NCBI GenBank assembly: GCA_937864085.1
Contig: CALMIH010000133.1
Coordinates: 1 to 17,684, forward strand
Reading direction: 5' to 3'
DNA from: an uncultured Chloroflexota bacterium
GTDB lineage: Bacteria; Chloroflexota; Limnocylindria; Limnocylindrales; Limnocylindraceae
DNA: 17,684 nt
The position numbers and the translations under genes are program-made. Below are positions 14,336 through 17,684 of the stretch, one piece after another; the first letter of the stretch is position 1, and each line of letters opens with the position of its first letter. The notes under the pieces were generated by a model. It did not search any database. It was not told where the DNA came from and saw nothing but the letters and a program-made list of their open reading frames with translations.

Positions 14336-14890
14336 CTAGGCGCGCCCCCCCGCCTTCGCAGGCGCTCCGGATGCAACGTAGTCGCGTGCCCAGTTAGGGA
14401 GCTGCTTCGCGATTCGAGCATCCAGCCCATTAAAGTTTCCTGCCCCCACGATCGCAAGTCCGAAGGTCACCACTGCATATGTGAGGTGTTGGTTGACGAT
14501 GCCGTAGGCAAAGTCCCATGCCGCCACAAAGAAGAAGAGCATCATCAGTGTGCCCATCGCTGCAGCGAACCGAGTCGCAAGCCCAAGAATCAGTGCGGCT
14601 CCAATAGCAATCTGTCCAAACTGAACAAAGAAATTGATCAGCGACATGGCGCCGTCATTAGCAGCGAGTGATACCCAGAGATCGTGCGTTGGGTTGAAGA
14701 TTGTGCCTTCGGCGATCTCGCCGGTGACAAACGGCCAACCGAGGCTGCCGTTCGTGCCGTAGGCGAGGAAGCCCTTTGCGGTCCAGGCTCCACCGCCACC
14801 GATAAACTTCTCCAGACCAGCCCAAAGGAAAATGGTTCCAATGACCACTCGACCGATCGCAACTGCGTTAGCGAACCAGCTGTTTCGCAT
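14336..14890 (-). CDS. DoxX family membrane protein
   Basis: This small DoxX/DoxD-type integral membrane protein has 184 residues and about four hydrophobic helices (roughly 8-28, 83-105, 108-128 and 136-153). The first contains the family's IFLWAGLEKFIGGGG start (20-34). An extended loop at about 35-80 and the GLDARI block near the C-terminus fit DoxX proteins. Relatives include the membrane subunit of thiosulfate:quinone oxidoreductase and DoxX proteins tied to redox and membrane stress. No catalytic function can be assigned here. The start ATG 14890 has GGGAGGAG at 14896-14903; this site lies in a stem-loop. It is transcribed alone or from readthrough of the exporter operon upstream on the same strand. 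Confidence 0.8.
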   Translation of the reverse strand: MRNSWFANAVAIGRVVIGTIFLWAGLEKFIGGGGAWTAKGFLAYGTNGSLGWPFVTGEIAEGTIFNPTHDLWVSLAANDGAMSLINFFVQFGQIAIGAALILGLATRFAAAMGTLMMLFFFVAAWDFAYGIVNQHLTYAVVTFGLAIVGAGNFNGLDARIAKQLPNWARDYVASGAPAKAGGRA

Positions 14891-14892
14891 AC

Positions 14893-14916
14893 CCGCTCCT
14901 CCCGTGCTTGGAGCGG
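14893..14916 (-). promoter_or_regulatory. Hairpin covering the DoxX ribosome-binding site
   Basis: CCGCTCC (14893-14899) and GGAGCGG (14910-14916) form a perfect 7-bp stem with a 10-base loop, ending two bases before the DoxX start codon. In the - strand message one arm contains part of the Shine-Dalgarno (GGAGCGG, with the rest of the purine run in the loop). Pairing could therefore lower translation until the stem opens. This may be chance in GC-rich DNA. Confidence 0.4.
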
Positions 14917-14970
14917 ACCGTCGAGGGGAATCCGACGATGCGGCCCGCGCCTACACCGTGAGTATCCGCC

Positions 14971-15002
14971 CCTCGCTCACAAAAAGGTAATTCTGAGCGA
15001 GG
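14971..15002 (-). terminator. Perfect inverted repeat downstream of the exporter operon
   Basis: CCTCGCTCA (14971-14979) and TGAGCGAGG (14994-15002) are perfectly complementary 9-mers around a 14-base AT-rich loop. The repeat lies 24 bases after the exporter permease stop, so it is a plausible terminator of that operon, though no U-tract follows. One arm can also pair with CACCGTGAG-side sequence (GTGAG at 14958-14962 with CTCAC at 14976-14980), giving an alternative fold. It could instead be an operator for the DoxX gene. Confidence 0.45.
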
Positions 15003-15026
15003 TGCTGATGATTGAGTGGAGCGCGA

Positions 15027-15854
15027 TTAGCGGTTGCGCTCGCTCCGCACGAAGAGGAGCGTGCCGATGCTCAACATCACCACCGTCAGGATGGCGATGA
15101 GACCCACGTTCCAGATTGGATCAGAGAGGACCGCCACGTTCGGGAAGCCGTAGTAGGCGCCACGGATCAGGTCCACCGCGTACCTAAGTGGCGCAATGTG
15201 ACTGGCAATGTCTAGGTACCAGGGGAGATCGCGGATCGGGTTGAACGATCCAGCCAGGAAGAATTGCGGTAGGAAGACGAATGGGAAGAGCAGGTTGGCT
15301 GAACGCTGATTCGGCAAGAGGCTGACGATCAGTGCGCCGAACGAAGCGCCGAAGATGGCGACGAGGACCAGCGCGGGGATCAGCGCAAACACCTGTGCAA
15401 GGGTGAGTGGGATGCCGAGCACGATGCCGAAGAGCATCACCGTGAACGCTTGCGGGAAGGCAACGAGCGATTCACCGAGGATTTTCCCAGCCAAGATGGT
15501 GCGCCTCCCGATTGGAGCGACGAAGATTTCTTGGCTGAAATCGTTCTCTCGGTCTTCAAGGATGGAGATCAGGCCGAGTGCTGCGGACTGCCAGACGCCT
15601 TGCGCCAGCTGCCCCGCAAAGATGAAGGGGAGCAGGTCGATTCCTGGAGACTCAAAGTTTGAGGCGAATGCGCCGCCGAGGACGCCAATGAAGAGCGCAG
15701 GGAAGATGAGTCCGCCGACTAGGCGGATCGGATCTCGGAGGAGCTTCGTAACGTCGCGTGCGGCAATTGCGCCGGCCGCCGCCGCCTCACGACGGATGCT
15801 GAAGCCGCGCGAGACGCCGCTCGCGGCGCTGCCCGTTGTTGGGAGGATGCTCAT
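15027..15854 (-). CDS. ABC-2 type exporter permease
   Basis: This is the membrane half of a two-component ABC-2 exporter of the DrrB/NodJ kind, with 275 residues. A basic soluble N-terminus with RDVTKLLRDP (33-42) leads into about six helices. The conserved loop after helix two reads SILEDRENDFSQEIFVAPIGR (97-117), and a re-entrant-type FLAGSFNPIRDLPWYL segment (199-214) precedes the HIAPLRYAVDLIRG motif (219-232). The gene overlaps the ATPase gene by four bases (ATGA), so the subunits are made together. The substrate is unknown; the family exports drugs, lipids and polysaccharides. No resistance gene or biosynthetic cluster adjoins it within the window. Confidence 0.93.
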   Translation of the reverse strand: MSILPTTGSAASGVSRGFSIRREAAAAGAIAARDVTKLLRDPIRLVGGLIFPALFIGVLGGAFASNFESPGIDLLPFIFAGQLAQGVWQSAALGLISILEDRENDFSQEIFVAPIGRRTILAGKILGESLVAFPQAFTVMLFGIVLGIPLTLAQVFALIPALVLVAIFGASFGALIVSLLPNQRSANLLFPFVFLPQFFLAGSFNPIRDLPWYLDIASHIAPLRYAVDLIRGAYYGFPNVAVLSDPIWNVGLIAILTVVMLSIGTLLFVRSERNR

Positions 15855-16885
15855 CGACGGAAGCCCCTGCGCGGTGCGTCATCAAGTGGCGACTCTTCGC
15901 GATCATCTGCGGTTGCCGCAACGATCTTTAGGTAGGCGTCTTCAAGGCTCGGGCTGCGAACCTCAAATCGCGTGAGTGGCGTTTTCAGGTCGCGAAGCAG
16001 GCCGTGCGCCGTCTCTGCGCCGCTCACCTCAACGGCGAACCCTGCTGAGATTGGCTGCGGCGTGTGGCCGAGCCGCTGCACTTCGGCGCCAAGTGCGGCA
16101 CGATCCACCGCCTCAAGCTCAACGCGCGTCACGCCAGTGCCAGTGCGAAGTTCGGCAGGTGTGCCGTTCGCCACAATCTTGCCGCGGTCGATGATGCAGA
16201 CGCGATCGGCGATTTCAACTTCGTCGAGGTAGTGCGTGGTGAGGACCATCGTCGTCTTCTCGCTGCGACGGATTGCATCGAGATATCCAGCAACGGAGCG
16301 GCGCGACTCAGGGTCAAGGCCAACGGTTGGTTCGTCAAGGAAGAGCACCTGCGGCCGATGGAGGAGTGATCGCGCAATCTCCAACTTGCGACGCATGCCG
16401 CCAGAATATGTGGAAATCTTCTTAAAGAGATCTTCGCGCTCAAGGCCGACGAGCGCGCCGAGCTGCACGATACGGTCGCGGTACTCCTCTGGCATCAGCG
16501 AGAAGGCGGGACGATACGCGTATGCGCCGTAGAGCGCGGCGTGGAAGCGGCAGTTCTCTTCGCCGGTAAGCGCGCGATCAAGTGACGGCTTCTGGAAGAT
16601 GATGCCAACGCGGCGGCGCACCTCCGCCTGGTCGTGCGCAAGATCGGCGCCAGCGATCTGGACACTGCCAGAGGTTGCGGCGAGGGTGGTGGTGAGAATG
16701 CTGATCGTGGTCGTCTTCCCCGCGCCGTTCGGCCCGAGGAGGGCGAAGAGTGAGCCCTGCGCAACATCAAAGGAGACGCCGTCCACGGCGTTGCGATCCG
16801 ACCCCTTATAGCGTTTGACTAGGTCGTGGACGCTGATCGCTGGGGCGAGGCTGCTACCTGGTGTTGCGGGGGTTTGTAGTGTCAT
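15851..16885 (-). CDS. ABC-2 type exporter ATPase (DrrA-like)
   Basis: This is the ATPase half of the exporter, with 344 residues. Walker A is GPNGAGKT (51-58), the Q-loop Gln is Q98, the signature is YSGGMRRK (160-167), Walker B is LFLDEP (181-186), and the switch His is in TTHYLDE (H218). A C-terminal extension of about 100 residues after the nucleotide-binding domain fits DrrA-like ATPases. The insert at about 119-133 (YGAYAYRPAFSLMPE) is unusual in its aromatic content. The ATG at 16885 has no Shine-Dalgarno; TATCCT ends seven bases upstream, suggesting a leaderless message. It is divergent from the UbiA-family gene, whose start is 34 bases away. Confidence 0.94.
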   Translation of the reverse strand: MTLQTPATPGSSLAPAISVHDLVKRYKGSDRNAVDGVSFDVAQGSLFALLGPNGAGKTTTISILTTTLAATSGSVQIAGADLAHDQAEVRRRVGIIFQKPSLDRALTGEENCRFHAALYGAYAYRPAFSLMPEEYRDRIVQLGALVGLEREDLFKKISTYSGGMRRKLEIARSLLHRPQVLFLDEPTVGLDPESRRSVAGYLDAIRRSEKTTMVLTTHYLDEVEIADRVCIIDRGKIVANGTPAELRTGTGVTRVELEAVDRAALGAEVQRLGHTPQPISAGFAVEVSGAETAHGLLRDLKTPLTRFEVRSPSLEDAYLKIVAATADDREESPLDDAPRRGFRR

Positions 16886-16892
16886 CGCGCAG

Positions 16893-16898
16893 AGGATA
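16893..16898 (-). promoter_or_regulatory. -10 box of a probable leaderless promoter for the exporter operon
   Basis: TATCCT on the - strand ends seven bases before the exporter ATPase ATG, with no Shine-Dalgarno between. It lies only nine bases from the oppositely oriented -10 box of the UbiA-family gene, so RNA polymerase could hardly occupy both at once. Confidence 0.55.
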
Positions 16899-16907
16899 GC
16901 AGGAGGC

Positions 16908-16913
16908 TAGGCT
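16908..16913 (+). promoter_or_regulatory. -10 box of a probable leaderless promoter for the UbiA-family gene
   Basis: TAGGCT ends six bases before the ATG at 16920. The intervening CTCCTT is pyrimidine-rich and cannot act as a ribosome-binding site. It is back-to-back with the promoter of the exporter operon. Confidence 0.5.
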
Positions 16914-16919
16914 CTCCTT

Positions 16920-17684
16920 ATGAGCAGTGGAGTCACGAAGGTCACGGCGCTCGTGCGCTTGGCGCACCCCCTCCCAACGCTGCTGAACGCCGCCGTCGCC
17001 GCCGCCCTCTCCACCGTTGCGGGAGCACGAGCAGACCAGGCAGCGCTCGCCGCGGCAACGATGCTCGGGATCCACGCCTGCATCGGCTCGCTCAATGATT
17101 ATTTTGATCGACACCGTGATGCTGGTCGCGCAGAGAAGCCGTTGGCGATCGGCACCGTACCAGCGCGAGCTGCGCTCGTGATTGCCGCCGTTGGGGTGAG
17201 CTGCGGTCTGTTGGCTGCAGCTCAGCTCGGTTCGCTCGCGCTTGCTCTTGCCGCCGCTGGTGCCGCGCTCGGTCTTGCATACAACGCTGGCGTGAAGAAC
17301 ACGCCGCTCTCATGGCTCCCGTTTGCGCTCGGCGTCAGCATCATTCCGCTCTTCGCTTGGGCGGCGGCTGGTCTCAGCGCTCCAGCGCCGATCCTTGGCC
17401 TCTCACTCGCTGCGATTCCGGGTGGCGCGGGTCTCGCGCTGCAGAATGGTCTCGCTGATCGTGTGCTGGATGCGCGCGCTGGGCTGCGCGGTGTGGTGGT
17501 GCGACTCGGTGAGCGGCGCTCACTCCTCCTCGCACTGCTCGCACATGGCGCGGCGATCGGGGCAGTCGTCGCCGTTGCACCAGCACGGGTTGCACCCGCT
17601 TCGCTGATGGTGGCAAGCCTGATGATGGCGTCTGGCCTCGCCTGTAGCGGCGCCTCATCCCGTTGGGTGCGCCAGCGTGGCTGG
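16920..17684 (+). CDS. UbiA family prenyltransferase (3' end cut off by the window)
   Basis: This is a membrane prenyltransferase of the UbiA superfamily, which joins a polyprenyl diphosphate to an aromatic or other acceptor. The first 255 residues are visible, and the frame is open to the window end. The first Asp-rich motif, which binds the Mg-diphosphate, is NDYFDRHRD (59-67), followed by a basic KPLAIGTVP stretch (73-81). The second is NGLADRVLDARAG (176-188), with AYNAGVKNTPLSWLPFALG (120-138) between them. Hydrophobic helices alternate throughout. The acceptor (a quinone ring, heme, chlorin or glycerol phosphate) cannot be told from this fragment. The start is ATG 16920, with no Shine-Dalgarno and a TAGGCT box six bases upstream. 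It diverges from the ABC-2 exporter. Confidence 0.85.
   Translation, partial: MSSGVTKVTALVRLAHPLPTLLNAAVAAALSTVAGARADQAALAAATMLGIHACIGSLNDYFDRHRDAGRAEKPLAIGTVPARAALVIAAVGVSCGLLAAAQLGSLALALAAAGAALGLAYNAGVKNTPLSWLPFALGVSIIPLFAWAAAGLSAPAPILGLSLAAIPGGAGLALQNGLADRVLDARAGLRGVVVRLGERRSLLLALLAHGAAIGAVVAVAPARVAPASLMVASLMMASGLACSGASSRWVRQRGW

Overview
The window carries 15 protein genes: 13 complete, one (cytochrome oxidase subunit I) cut at the left edge and one (a UbiA-family enzyme) cut at the right edge. It has high GC, tight gene packing, ATGA-type overlaps and a high share of apparently leaderless genes. A heliorhodopsin and a secreted lipoprotein are present. Together these suggest a free-living aerobic monoderm, most plausibly a Chloroflexota or Actinomycetota lineage of sunlit water. 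The phylum is an inference, since no rRNA or other phylogenetic marker is present. I saw no tRNA, rRNA, CRISPR array, insertion sequence or origin. No gene-free stretch exceeds about 140 bases; the longest gaps are 14891-15026, 8358-8484 and 10162-10274.

Left block (1-8357). The end of a cytochrome c oxidase operon (subunits I and III, + strand) runs straight into kynurenine formamidase and kynureninase. Meeting them head-on from the - strand is a second operon of tryptophan 2,3-dioxygenase plus a class III aminotransferase. Together the dioxygenase, formamidase and kynureninase convert tryptophan to anthranilate and alanine. Upstream of the dioxygenase on the - strand lie a heliorhodopsin and a TauE/SafE-type (TSUP) anion permease.

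Centre (8420-14298). A complete peptide/nickel-type ABC importer operon: lipoprotein binding protein, two permeases and two ATPases. The binding protein is the most striking item in the window. The segment that normally forms the N-terminal part of the SBP_bac_5 fold sits at its C-terminus, and the mature protein begins in what is normally the middle of the fold. This is what a natural circular permutation would look like. The gene is preceded by a possible arginine-rich leader peptide overlapping its start codon. It is followed by two tandem UUCG-capped hairpins before the permease genes.

Right block (14336-17684). A DoxX-like membrane protein, a two-gene ABC-2 exporter (permease and ATPase), and a divergent UbiA-family prenyltransferase. 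The last two start from back-to-back, apparently leaderless promoters.

Four genes (the dioxygenase, the TSUP permease, the exporter ATPase and the UbiA enzyme) have a TANNNT box 6-7 bases before the start codon and no Shine-Dalgarno sequence. Genes inside operons usually do have one, so two modes of translation initiation appear to coexist.
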